A stretch of 20,711 nucleotides of DNA, taken from an uncultured bacterium. GTDB lineage: Bacteria; Cyanobacteriota; Vampirovibrionia; Gastranaerophilales; Gastranaerophilaceae. A model generated the notes under the pieces. It ran no database searches. It saw nothing but the letters and a program-made list of their open reading frames with translations, and was not told the origin of the DNA. The number at the start of each line of letters is the position of its first letter. Positions within the stretch are counted from its first letter, which is position 1. The stretch lies in contig URYF01000023.1 in the NCBI GenBank assembly GCA_900551965.1, positions 1 through 20,711 on the forward strand, written 5' to 3'. Shown here one piece after another: positions 1 through 7,335 of the stretch. A program made the translations under genes and the position numbers.

Positions 1-57
1 GTCCGGGTTCTCACCCACCTGCGAGTCCAAGCAGGTAACAAAATCCGCTTATACAGG
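1..57 (+). ncRNA. rnpB: Probable 3' end of RNase P RNA (partial, starts outside window)
   Basis: The run ACAAAATCCGCTTAT at about 39-53 resembles the conserved 3' P4-strand segment of bacterial RNase P RNA (ACAGAACCCGGCTTAT in E. coli). It sits directly after a hairpin, ACCTGC/GCAGGT at 18-37, as expected for the last stem before that segment. No ORF covers this stretch. The catalytic 5' part and the 5' strand of P4 lie left of the window, so the fold cannot be checked. One G of the usual CCGGCTTA is missing. It could be another structured RNA. Confidence 0.45.
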
Positions 58-125
58 GCTTTTATTATTGTTAACGGTTTTTATTTAGGCACTTATATAC
101 CAAATTTCACTAAATGCGGAATACC

Positions 126-223
126 CGTCACTGCGAGCGTCAGCAAAGCAGTCCAAAAGATTTTATACAACACAAATAACTTACTGGATTGCCACGAAAA
201 TTTGCGATTTTCTCGCAATGACG
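126..223. repeat. Palindromic dispersed repeat, GTCACTGCGAG / CTCGCAATGAC type
   Basis: The left arm (126-155) reads cgtcactgcgag...cagtcca. The right arm (185-223) reads tggattgccacg...ctcgcaatgacg, an imperfect reverse complement. The right arm carries an inner gaaaat/attttc inverted repeat at 196-212. The whole can fold into a long hairpin. There is no coding capacity and no transposase nearby. This layout is typical of small non-autonomous palindromic elements (REP/RPE/MITE-like). Related elements lie at 18117-18190 and 18217-18318. Confidence 0.75.
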
Positions 224-266
224 ATGCGTTAGTGGAAACATGTATATAAATACCTTTATTTACGGA

Positions 267-296
267 TTGCACAAGCCCCCCCTAATATGATATAAT
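267..296 (+). promoter_or_regulatory. Promoter of the CpaE-like operon, with C7 tract in the spacer
   Basis: An extended -10 box, TGATATAAT (288-296), lies 23 nt before the ATG. A weak -35-like TTGCAC sits at 267-272, giving an 18-nt spacer. The spacer holds seven C in a row (276-282), striking in such AT-rich DNA. An AAGGA run at 303-307 and AGGT near 309-313 could serve as ribosome binding site. Confidence 0.5.
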
Positions 297-319
297 TTTC
301 TCAAGGACAGGTAGTATAA

Positions 320-1498
320 ATGCAGAAAATTTCAACTCTAATATTATCAGACGAACTTTCAACAAATGAAGTTCTGAAACTTTTTGTCAGCGAATTTGAC
401 AGATTGGAACTAATCAATTCTCCGGCAAACTATAATGAATACTACGAAACTTTAACTAATATTTCCGGAAAATCTGTTTTTATAGTTGATTTATCAACCA
501 ATAAACAAAACAAACTTGATTTGATATTAAAAGTCACCTCAAACTGTCCAAACTGCAAAGTTTTAGCTTTATCTGATAACCCGTCTGTGGATTTGATTAT
601 TCAGATAATGAGAGCCGGTGCCAGAGAATTTATACCGGTTCCTGTTATTAAAAATGAGTTTTTCGAAGCGCTAAACAAAATCATTTCACAATTTGAAGAA
701 CCTAAAAGAAATAACAAATGCAAAATTATTTCAGTATTTTCAAACAAAGGGGGTATTGGCAAAACTTCACTGGCATCAAATTTAGCCCTTGAGCTTTCCA
801 AAATAACAAAAGAAAACGTTGCACTAATTGATATGAATTTTCAAATGGGTGATATAACAACATTTTTAGACCTAAAACCTTCATTTAACATATCATATAT
901 GCTTGAAAATATTGATAAAATAAACGAAACATTTTTACTAAGCACACTTGAAAAATATAAAAATTCAAGCCTGTATATATTGGCAGATCCGCCTTACTTT
1001 AAACAGGCTGATAATATTCAGCCAAAACAAATAACCAAATTATTTAATACATTAAAAGATACATTTTCATACATCATAGTTGATGCAGAAGCAAGCTTTG
1101 ACGGCAAAAACATAGCAGCCCTGGATAATTCTGATATGATTCTGCTTGTTACTGTTGCAAACCTTCCGGCACTAAGAAATACACAAAGATGCCTGGAATT
1201 GTTTGAAAAACTCGGATATGACAAAGATAAAACTCAAATCATAGTTAATCGTTATATGGAAAATGATGAAATTAAAGATGATGATGTTGAAAAAGTGCTT
1301 TCAAAACCTATTTACTGGAAAATTCCAAACAATTATTTTGCAATAATGTCTGCTATAAATAAAGGGGTTCCGGTAAGTACAATCAACAGTTCAACAAATG
1401 TTGCACAAAGCTACAAGGATTTAGCACAATATATTTCAGACAACCTGTATAAACAAAACATGGTGCAAAAATTTGAAAATATATTAAATAACCGCTAG
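320..1498 (+). CDS. CpaE/TadZ-like protein: pseudo-receiver plus ParA/MinD-type ATPase
   Basis: 392 aa. Residues 1-125 look like a response-regulator receiver fold, with an Asp in the usual phosphorylation strand (FIVDLST, D57) and the late MRAGAREFIPVPV segment. Residues 133-380 are a SIMIBI ATPase of the ParA/MinD group: deviant Walker A KGGIGKTS at 143-150 with the signature Lys143, then ALIDMNFQMGD around 169-179 and a YIIVDAE strand near 250. In Tad pilus systems CpaE/TadZ proteins localise the secretion machine at the pole. Here the usual partners (CpaF, TadB/C, secretin) are absent next door, so the partner machine is unknown; it may be the type IV pilus. The ATG at 320 lies 23 nt after an extended -10. 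It is followed after 9 nt by the next gene, so the two form an operon. Confidence 0.8.
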   Translation: MQKISTLILSDELSTNEVLKLFVSEFDRLELINSPANYNEYYETLTNISGKSVFIVDLSTNKQNKLDLILKVTSNCPNCKVLALSDNPSVDLIIQIMRAGAREFIPVPVIKNEFFEALNKIISQFEEPKRNNKCKIISVFSNKGGIGKTSLASNLALELSKITKENVALIDMNFQMGDITTFLDLKPSFNISYMLENIDKINETFLLSTLEKYKNSSLYILADPPYFKQADNIQPKQITKLFNTLKDTFSYIIVDAEASFDGKNIAALDNSDMILLVTVANLPALRNTQRCLELFEKLGYDKDKTQIIVNRYMENDEIKDDDVEKVLSKPIYWKIPNNYFAIMSAINKGVPVSTINSSTNVAQSYKDLAQYISDNLYKQNMVQKFENILNNR

Positions 1499-1507
1499 GG
1501 AGAAGAA

Positions 1508-1933
1508 ATGGGATTAGCAGAAAGATTCAAAGATAAACTTGATAAAAAAGATATATTTAAGAAAAATCCAATAGAGAAAAAGCTTGAAGACAGCGATATA
1601 AAATTCATATCAAAACCCATAACAAGTGAAATTACAATAAAGCCAAAAGAAATTCATTCCGGAGTTATGGAGCCTGTTGAAAGCCTTGCAGATATACAAA
1701 AAACACAATCAAGCCAAGGTTATTATATCCCAGGCAAATTTGACGATTTAGAAACAGAAATAATCGATAAAATAAGAAAAACTCCATACTGGGAAGAATA
1801 TTCTGCCAAAAAACAGGAACAAATGATAAGTTCTTATTTTGAAATTAAAACAAAAAAATTAAATATAGAATATTCTACAAATGAAAGAAGTGAATTTATA
1901 AGAAATATAACAACCTTAGCAAATAACAGGTAA
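1508..1933 (+). CDS. Small charged protein of unknown function, co-operonic with the CpaE-like ATPase
   Basis: 141 aa, rich in Lys, Glu and Ile, with no signal peptide or membrane segment. The first 35 residues are strongly charged, residues ~36-85 look unstructured, and the C-terminal part (from about 87, LETEIIDKIRKTPYWEEYS) looks helical. The start lies 9 nt after the previous stop. A GGGAG Shine-Dalgarno sequence straddles that stop, which suggests translational coupling. The family is not recognised. Its place suggests a partner of the ATPase, for example an adaptor to a secretion ATPase, but nothing in the sequence proves it. A strong terminator follows 9 nt after the stop. Confidence 0.7.
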   Translation: MGLAERFKDKLDKKDIFKKNPIEKKLEDSDIKFISKPITSEITIKPKEIHSGVMEPVESLADIQKTQSSQGYYIPGKFDDLETEIIDKIRKTPYWEEYSAKKQEQMISSYFEIKTKKLNIEYSTNERSEFIRNITTLANNR

Positions 1934-1942
1934 ATAAAAAAA

Positions 1943-1973
1943 GGCGGATTTGAAAATCAAATCCGCCTTTTTT
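1943..1973. terminator. Bidirectional rho-independent terminator
   Basis: A perfect 11-bp stem, ggcggatttga / tcaaatccgcc, with an AAA loop (1943-1967) is flanked by an A-run on the left and a T-run on the right. It can therefore stop both the CpaE-like operon (+) and the converging membrane protein gene (-). Confidence 0.9.
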
Positions 1974-1985
1974 ATCAATAAACTA

Positions 1986-2873
1986 TTACTTATCCAATTC
2001 TTCTTTATAAATTTCTACATAGTTATCCATACCTATAGCACTAACAATATAGACCAGATACATAGAGAAACAAGCTACAATCGATGTCACTAACAAAGAA
2101 CCACATACAACCTGCGGTTGGTACATAGCAGCCTCCAATGTTACGTTAGGAGCCATTGCGGCAAGCCCTGCAAATACAATAATTAAAATTACTGCAACAA
2201 CCTGGAAAATACTTGATACAAATCCGGCAATCATGCCCAGTACTAATAGTTTTAATGCTAGAAGTATAGAACGCTTAAACACTTTTTTCATATATTGAAA
2301 TACTGTCAACGGATTAAACATATCAGCTGTATAATGACCCAATTTTGCATATTTTATAACTATATAACAATAGAATGGACTCAGTACAAACAGAACTGCA
2401 CAACATAATAAATACAATAAAACAACCACTAAAACGCCGCCAACAATAGCTCCGGCATCAGGTTTTGAAGCCGCCAGTCCGATAATGACACTTATTAGAG
2501 GAATAATAAATACAACTAATCCTATAATACAATAGTATAACAACCAAGTTATATATATCGGTAAAAGTTTAATACCATCAATAATTGTAGCCGCACAAAT
2601 TTTTGGAAAACCTAAAATTCCGTTTAATCTGTCTTTTATAAAATTAAGAAATAAACCTTGCAAATACAACATCGGAACAATAGATGCCAGCATAAAAACT
2701 CCGACTAAACCAGCCATAATAAGTAAAACCATCTTTGGAGTTTCATTATCAATGTATCCTGTGCAAGCTCCGGCAATCGCCGGAATTAAAAATAACAAAC
2801 AAATCCAAAGATGCCGCTTTAGCGCATCTTCATCTTTGTACAAATCCTTAAACGCTTGGAATAGTCTCTTCAT
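1986..2873 (-). CDS. Polytopic membrane protein, DUF4013-like
   Basis: 295 aa, hydrophobic, with about six membrane segments (roughly residues 22-40, 48-73, 101-130, 142-172, 205-238 and 258-282) and a charged N-terminus. The topology and the segment before the fifth helix (NPLTVFQYMKKVFKRS) resemble DUF4013-type proteins of unknown function; family assignment is tentative. The second membrane protein at 5094-5855 has a related NP(I/L)..(F/L)...(F) segment and may be a distant paralogue. The ATG at 2873 has a weak AAAGG about 8 nt upstream. A 23-codon ORF lies 21 nt upstream, probably on the same transcript. The gene converges on the CpaE-like operon and shares its terminator. Confidence 0.7.
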   Translation of the reverse strand: MKRLFQAFKDLYKDEDALKRHLWICLLFLIPAIAGACTGYIDNETPKMVLLIMAGLVGVFMLASIVPMLYLQGLFLNFIKDRLNGILGFPKICAATIIDGIKLLPIYITWLLYYCIIGLVVFIIPLISVIIGLAASKPDAGAIVGGVLVVVLLYLLCCAVLFVLSPFYCYIVIKYAKLGHYTADMFNPLTVFQYMKKVFKRSILLALKLLVLGMIAGFVSSIFQVVAVILIIVFAGLAAMAPNVTLEAAMYQPQVVCGSLLVTSIVACFSMYLVYIVSAIGMDNYVEIYKEELDK

Positions 2874-2894
2874 TAGCCCAACCTTTCTTTTAGC

Positions 2895-2966
2895 TTAATA
2901 TCTGATATACTCTTTTACAAATTTAGGGAAACCTGATAAACAGATTAAAAATTCAATAAAATTCAT
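2895..2966 (-). CDS. Candidate 23-aa small protein or leader peptide upstream of the DUF4013-like gene
   Basis: The ORF is ATG to TAA, 23 codons. It has a good SD, GAGGT at 2975-2979 with 8-nt spacing, and a perfect TATAAT at 2987-2992 about 20 nt before the start. The peptide begins MNFIEFLICLSGF and ends in a basic KFVKEYIRY tail. That gives a hydrophobic N-half and a charged C-half, as in small membrane-associated peptides. It ends 21 nt before the membrane protein gene. No run of regulatory codons suggests attenuation. Coding is inferred from the start signals and could be chance in AT-rich DNA. Confidence 0.5.
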   Translation of the reverse strand: MNFIEFLICLSGFPKFVKEYIRY

Positions 2967-2986
2967 ATAGCACTACCTCGTTAAAA

Positions 2987-2992
2987 ATTATA
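2987..2992 (-). promoter_or_regulatory. -10 box of the small ORF and membrane protein gene
   Basis: A perfect TATAAT on the minus strand, 20 nt upstream of the 23-codon ORF. No convincing -35 box is seen at 16-18 nt. It lies in the 208-nt divergent region with uvrB; the rest of that region is AT-rich and shows no other clear signal. Confidence 0.5.
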
Positions 2993-3068
2993 ACGGTATT
3001 TTATATAATAACTTTAATTCCAATCCAAACAAATTTACAAAAAGTTACAAAAAAAGATTATTTTGTAC

Positions 3069-3074
3069 TAAAAT
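3069..3074 (+). promoter_or_regulatory. -10 box of uvrB, leaderless geometry
   Basis: TAAAAT ends 7 nt before the uvrB ATG and no SD sequence is present. Transcription would begin at or next to the start codon. The -35 region is weak (GTTACA/TTACAA near 3044-3050). Confidence 0.5.
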
Positions 3075-3081
3075 ATTTATT

Positions 3082-5070
3082 ATGGAGCACAGAGAATTTA
3101 AAATAAGTTCAAAATACAAACCGTCAGGCGATCAGCCAAAAGCAATCGAACAGCTGACAGAAGGTATAAAATCAGGCTATGATACCCAAACACTGCTTGG
3201 AATAACAGGGTCGGGGAAGACTTTTACAATAGCAAATATGATTGAGAAGGTTCAAAAACCGACACTTATTATTGCACATAACAAAACACTTGCCGCTCAG
3301 CTTTATAACGAATTTAAAGAGCTTTTCCCTGATAATGCGGTTGAATATTTTATCAGCTATTATGACTACTACCAGCCTGAAGCATATATTCCGCGTACGG
3401 ATACATATATAGAAAAATCATCTTCAATTAATGAAGAAATCGACCGTCTGCGTCACAACACAACACGAAGCCTGTACGAAAGAGATGATGTTATTGTAAT
3501 TTCATCAGTCAGCTGCATATACGGCCTGGGCTTACCTGAAAATTATTTCAAAGGCTCTACCGAAATCAATGTCGGAGATGAAATAGACAGAGATGATTTA
3601 CTAAAATACTTTGTCAGCGTAAGATATGAGCGCAACGATTTAGAATTAAAATGCTCAACATTCAGAGTCAGAGGCGACATTGTAGAAATTATGCCTGCTT
3701 ATGAAAAAATTATCACAAGGTTTTATTTCTTTGGCGACGAAGTAGAAAAAATTGTTAAAATAGACAACGTTTCGGGTGAAATCATTGAGACTCCGCAATC
3801 TGTGGTTATTTATCCCGCGGTTCACTACCTGTCAGATGATGAGAATGTAGATGAAACCATCAATTTAATCAGACAAGAACTTGGGTTGCGCCTTGCTGAA
3901 TTAAACAATGAAAACAAACTTATAGAAGCGCAAAGACTTGAACAGCGTGTTAAGTACGATATCGAAATGATGAAAGAAATGGGTTACTGCACAGGTATTG
4001 AAAACTATTCACGAATAATCGAGCGCCGTCCGCCAGGTTCTGCCCCGGCTACACTATTAGATTATTTCCCTGAAGATTTTCTAACAGTTGTTGATGAATC
4101 TCACGTGACACTGCCCCAAATTAAAGGAATGAGCCACGGTGATGCCGCCAGAAAAAAAGTACTTGTAGATTACGGATTCAGGCTGCCTTGCGCTAAAGAT
4201 AACAGACCGCTGACAAATGAGGAATTTTACTCAAAAGTCGGACAAAAGATTTACATATCAGCAACTCCTGCTGAATTTGAACAAAAAACTTCAACCCAAA
4301 TAGTTGAACAAATAATAAGACCGACAGGTCTTTTAGATCCAAAAATTTCTGTGCGCCCTATTGATACTCAAATCCAGGATCTTAAAACTGAAATCAAAAA
4401 ACGCGCAGAAAAAGACGAAAGAATACTTATCACAACCCTTACCAAGCGAATGGCAGAAGACTTGACAGACTTCTTTATCCAAGAAGGAATCAAGGTAAGG
4501 TATCTGCACAGTGAAATAAAATCAATGGAAAGAGTTGAGATACTAAGAGATTTACGCCTTGGAGAATTTGATGTACTTATAGGAGTTAACCTGTTAAGAG
4601 AAGGGCTTGATATTCCTGAAGTTTCGCTGGTTGCAATTATGGATGCAGATAAAGAAGGCTTCCTGCGTTCTGATACAAGCTTAATCCAAACTATCGGACG
4701 TGCTGCAAGAAATGCCTGCGGTGAAGTTATTATGTACGCGGATAAAATAACAGATTCAATGGACAGAGCCATAAAAGAAACTGAAAGAAGACGTGCTCTC
4801 CAAATTGCATATAACCAAAAATACGGAATTATTCCGCAAACAATTAAAAAGCCTATCGAAAACAATCTGCTATCACTTGTTGCAAGCTACAGAGACCTTG
4901 AAGATATAGTCGCGGAAGAAATGGTTGATCTTGGTATTGAGAAAAAAGACCTTCCAAAACTTATCGACAAACTCGAAAAAGATATGCACAAAGCTGCAAA
5001 AATACTTGACTTTGAACGAGCTGCACAAATTCGTGACCAGCTTAAAAAATTACGAGAAATGAAAGATTAA
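3082..5070 (+). CDS. uvrB: Excinuclease ABC subunit B
   Basis: 662 aa, the normal length. UvrB is the damage-verifying helicase-like subunit of nucleotide excision repair; it is loaded by UvrA and binds UvrC. Visible motifs are Walker A GITGSGKT at 40-47, the YYDYYQPEAY beta-hairpin at 93-102 that clamps damaged DNA, SSVSCIYGLG near 141-150, the DESH helicase motif II at 338-341, the late RDLRLGEFDVLIGVNLLREG region and QTIGRAARN, and a C-terminal UVR domain at about 625-660. uvrA and uvrC are not in the window. The ATG has no SD and sits 7 nt after a -10-like box. The gene converges on the membrane protein at 5094 with only 23 nt between and no visible hairpin terminator. Confidence 0.98.
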   Translation: MEHREFKISSKYKPSGDQPKAIEQLTEGIKSGYDTQTLLGITGSGKTFTIANMIEKVQKPTLIIAHNKTLAAQLYNEFKELFPDNAVEYFISYYDYYQPEAYIPRTDTYIEKSSSINEEIDRLRHNTTRSLYERDDVIVISSVSCIYGLGLPENYFKGSTEINVGDEIDRDDLLKYFVSVRYERNDLELKCSTFRVRGDIVEIMPAYEKIITRFYFFGDEVEKIVKIDNVSGEIIETPQSVVIYPAVHYLSDDENVDETINLIRQELGLRLAELNNENKLIEAQRLEQRVKYDIEMMKEMGYCTGIENYSRIIERRPPGSAPATLLDYFPEDFLTVVDESHVTLPQIKGMSHGDAARKKVLVDYGFRLPCAKDNRPLTNEEFYSKVGQKIYISATPAEFEQKTSTQIVEQIIRPTGLLDPKISVRPIDTQIQDLKTEIKKRAEKDERILITTLTKRMAEDLTDFFIQEGIKVRYLHSEIKSMERVEILRDLRLGEFDVLIGVNLLREGLDIPEVSLVAIMDADKEGFLRSDTSLIQTIGRAARNACGEVIMYADKITDSMDRAIKETERRRALQIAYNQKYGIIPQTIKKPIENNLLSLVASYRDLEDIVAEEMVDLGIEKKDLPKLIDKLEKDMHKAAKILDFERAAQIRDQLKKLREMKD

Positions 5071-5093
5071 ACCAAAAATCGCAAACTCGTAAC

Positions 5094-5855
5094 TTATTTA
5101 CCGTTACATCTTTCTGCAACATCATCGATAATATTAACATTCATATTATCATCGTATTCTTCGTTATTACCTTTAATATGTTCATAAGCAGCTTGAGCAA
5201 GATAATTTGCCATAATAGATATATTTATAACAAACACCGCACTGCAATATGCAACAAAACCCCAATGTGTATAAGGAATTTGGAAATAAAAGAATAAATA
5301 TGCAATCGGACCTATCAAAACAATATTTGCAAACAAAAGCTGCGGAATAAAGAATAATAAGCTGACAAACACATCAATACAAGATTCTAATATCACAATA
5401 TAATTGAATCCCTGCCATACTTTTAAGTATTTAGCAAAAGACAAATATGATGTTAAAACAATTGAAAACAAAATAGCCCAAACAATAATTGAATAAATCA
5501 ATTGAACATGCGGCAACTCTATCGGAATTTTAATATTAACCAAATATTTGCCGACTGCACCCAATATTAAAAGATGCGGAACAACAACGGCTACTGTTTT
5601 AAATATATCAAGAAGAATTTTTATCGGATTTAATGTCAGGATGTCCTGTTTGTTCATCCTGACATTATTAATTCCTCGCGTTAATAATCCCAGTATTACA
5701 GCACCAACTATTGCCCCCCAAAAGTAGAACAATCCCATTTTCCCAACCATAAAGAAATTTACTACAAAATAGACAGGGATAGCATAAAGAACAATTTTAG
5801 CATAAGCAAAATTTTCACTCAATGCTTCGTTAAATGCATCTACTATTGAAGCCAT
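5094..5855 (-). CDS. Polytopic membrane protein downstream of pilT
   Basis: 253 aa when started at the ATG at 5855. A TTG at 5861 would add two residues but leaves only 3 nt from the GGAGG SD (5865-5869), while the ATG has 9 nt. About six membrane segments are seen, with a short charged Asn/Asp/Glu-rich tail (about residues 228-253). It begins about 21 nt after the pilT stop, so it is in an operon with pilT. The fold looks like the protein at 1986-2873 (possible DUF4013-like) and no catalytic motif is visible. A role in pilus biology is suggested only by the operon. Confidence 0.7.
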   Translation of the reverse strand: MASIVDAFNEALSENFAYAKIVLYAIPVYFVVNFFMVGKMGLFYFWGAIVGAVILGLLTRGINNVRMNKQDILTLNPIKILLDIFKTVAVVVPHLLILGAVGKYLVNIKIPIELPHVQLIYSIIVWAILFSIVLTSYLSFAKYLKVWQGFNYIVILESCIDVFVSLLFFIPQLLFANIVLIGPIAYLFFYFQIPYTHWGFVAYCSAVFVINISIMANYLAQAAYEHIKGNNEEYDDNMNVNIIDDVAERCNGK

Positions 5856-5876
5856 AAGCAAGTACCTCCGGGAAAT

Positions 5877-6947
5877 TTATCCTTGTATTAAACGTTTTAA
5901 TTCAGCCGGTTTTGAAGATTTAGAAAGAGCATCTTCAATAGTTACCAGACCTTTTTTAAACAATTCAGCAAGAGCTGATTCAAGAGTCTGCATACCGGAA
6001 CCTGAACTTGTTTGAATTGTCGAATAAATTTGAGCAGCTTTTGCTTCACGAATAAGGTTGGCAATAGCCGGTGTAACAACCATGATTTCCTGAGCCATTA
6101 CACGACCTTTTCTTGAACCGTCTTCCATACGTTTTGGAAGCAGTGTTTGAGCAAATACTGCAACAAGTGAGTTTGCTAACTGTACACGAATCTGCTGCTG
6201 TTGAGCTTCAGGGAATACGTCGATAATACGGTCAATAGTTTGAGAAGCTGAAGAGGTGTGAAGGGTTCCAAACACCAAGTGACCTGTTTCTGCAGCGGTC
6301 AAAGCTAATGCAATAGTTTCATGATCACGCATCTCACCTACCAGAATAATATCCGGGTCTTCACGAAGAGCTGACTTTAGAGCGTTGGCGAAAGATCTTG
6401 TATCCATACCTAATTCACGTTGGTGAATAACTGAAACTTTTGAAGTGTGAACAAATTCGACAGGGTCTTCAATTGTCAAAATATGTTCTGCTCTTGTTCT
6501 GTTAATATAGTCAATCATCGCAGCGAGTGTTGTTGATTTACCTGAACCGGTAGGACCGGTTACAAGAACAAGACCACGCGGTTTTTCGGCAATAGTCGTA
6601 ACAATCGGAGGCATACCCATTTCTTCTAGCTGTGGAGCTTTTGTAGAAATTGTACGGAATGCTGCTGCATAACAACCTTTATCTTTGTAGAAGTTGACCC
6701 TGAAACGACCGATACCTTCAACACCGTAAGAAAAGTCAAGTTCCCATTCTTGTTCAAGGCGTCTTCTTTGTTCATTTGACATCATTGGAAACAATAAAGC
6801 CTCAACACTTTCAGGAGTCAAAACTTCATAGTTATCCAATTTCACAAGTTTACCGTCAATACGGGCAACAGGCGGAAGCTTGTTTGAAATATGCAAGTCC
6901 GAACCGCCTCTTTCTACTAATTCTTTTAATAAATCTTCAATAATCAT
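5877..6947 (-). CDS. pilT: Type IV pilus retraction ATPase PilT
   Basis: 356 aa. PilT is the cytoplasmic hexameric ATPase that depolymerises type IV pili, driving twitching, adhesion and DNA uptake. Seen in order are the N-terminal domain with SDLHIS (16-21), an arginine-bearing GRFRVNFY stretch (80-87), Walker A GPTGSGKST at 131-139, the Asp box LTIEDPVEF (157-165), Walker B IILVGEMRD (200-208), and the His box GHLVFGTLHT (222-231). The retraction-type length and lack of the N-terminal domain of PilB fit PilT rather than the extension ATPase. It sits between an 83-aa unknown and a membrane protein in one minus-strand operon. Only a weak SD-like GGTGG is seen before the ATG. Confidence 0.96.
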   Translation of the reverse strand: MIIEDLLKELVERGGSDLHISNKLPPVARIDGKLVKLDNYEVLTPESVEALLFPMMSNEQRRRLEQEWELDFSYGVEGIGRFRVNFYKDKGCYAAAFRTISTKAPQLEEMGMPPIVTTIAEKPRGLVLVTGPTGSGKSTTLAAMIDYINRTRAEHILTIEDPVEFVHTSKVSVIHQRELGMDTRSFANALKSALREDPDIILVGEMRDHETIALALTAAETGHLVFGTLHTSSASQTIDRIIDVFPEAQQQQIRVQLANSLVAVFAQTLLPKRMEDGSRKGRVMAQEIMVVTPAIANLIREAKAAQIYSTIQTSSGSGMQTLESALAELFKKGLVTIEDALSKSSKPAELKRLIQG

Positions 6948-6974
6948 AACTCTCTACCACCATTTTTTATTCAT

Positions 6975-7226
6975 TTATTCTGTAAAATTCATCATCGCAT
7001 CATTTTCTTTAGAAGCTAATTCTATAAGCAAATATGTCATATAAGCACCCAAAGCTACAGCTTTAGGATCAAGGCTTGTCTTATTTGCAGCCTCAATAAT
7101 TGCCGTATTTATCTCAGGATTTTCTTCTTTAATATAATGTATCATTTTCTTGCGCCATGCCGGCATATCTTCAAAAATCTCATTAAATGCAGTAGTTGCA
7201 ATATCCTCTGAAATAACAGGTAACAT
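6975..7226 (-). CDS. Small protein of unknown function upstream of pilT
   Basis: 83 aa, acidic, predicted helical, no membrane segment or signal peptide. Key stretches are EDMPAWRKKMIHYIKEENPE in the first half and AVALGAYMTYLLIELASKEND near the end. It is first in the pilT operon, ending 27 nt before pilT. A perfect TATAAT at 7267-7272 lies 40 nt upstream of the ATG. The family is not recognised. Genetic linkage suggests a pilus-related accessory role, which is inference only. Confidence 0.65.
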   Translation of the reverse strand: MLPVISEDIATTAFNEIFEDMPAWRKKMIHYIKEENPEINTAIIEAANKTSLDPKAVALGAYMTYLLIELASKENDAMMNFTE

Positions 7227-7266
7227 ACTATACTAACCCTTTATTCTTAATACATACGATATCAAT

Positions 7267-7272
7267 ATTATA
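7267..7272 (-). promoter_or_regulatory. -10 box of the pilT operon
   Basis: A perfect TATAAT on the minus strand, 40 nt upstream of the 83-aa gene, in the short divergent region with recF. A -35 box at ideal spacing is not evident; a TTGGAC lies too close, 11 nt upstream. Confidence 0.5.
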
Positions 7273-7323
7273 CACAAAATTCCGTCCAAAGTCTACATTT
7301 CAATAAAAATCATATGTTTGAAG

Positions 7324-7329
7324 TATAAT
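7324..7329 (+). promoter_or_regulatory. -10 box of recF that decides the start codon
   Basis: A perfect TATAAT ends 6 nt before the ATG at 7336. It overlaps the alternative TTG start at 7318, which would therefore lie upstream of the transcript. This supports the ATG and predicts a leaderless mRNA. The -35 region is weak. Confidence 0.6.
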
Positions 7330-7335
7330 TTTAAT

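Noticed and set aside
126..223. CRISPR or tRNA-like structure
   Set aside because: A single inverted-repeat unit without regularly spaced direct repeats or cloverleaf features.
4368..4865. 165-codon minus-strand frame
   Set aside because: Antisense shadow of uvrB, which is unmistakable.
7318..7335. TTG start at 7318 for recF
   Set aside because: It overlaps the perfect TATAAT at 7324-7329; the ATG at 7336 fits the family's N-terminus and the promoter spacing.
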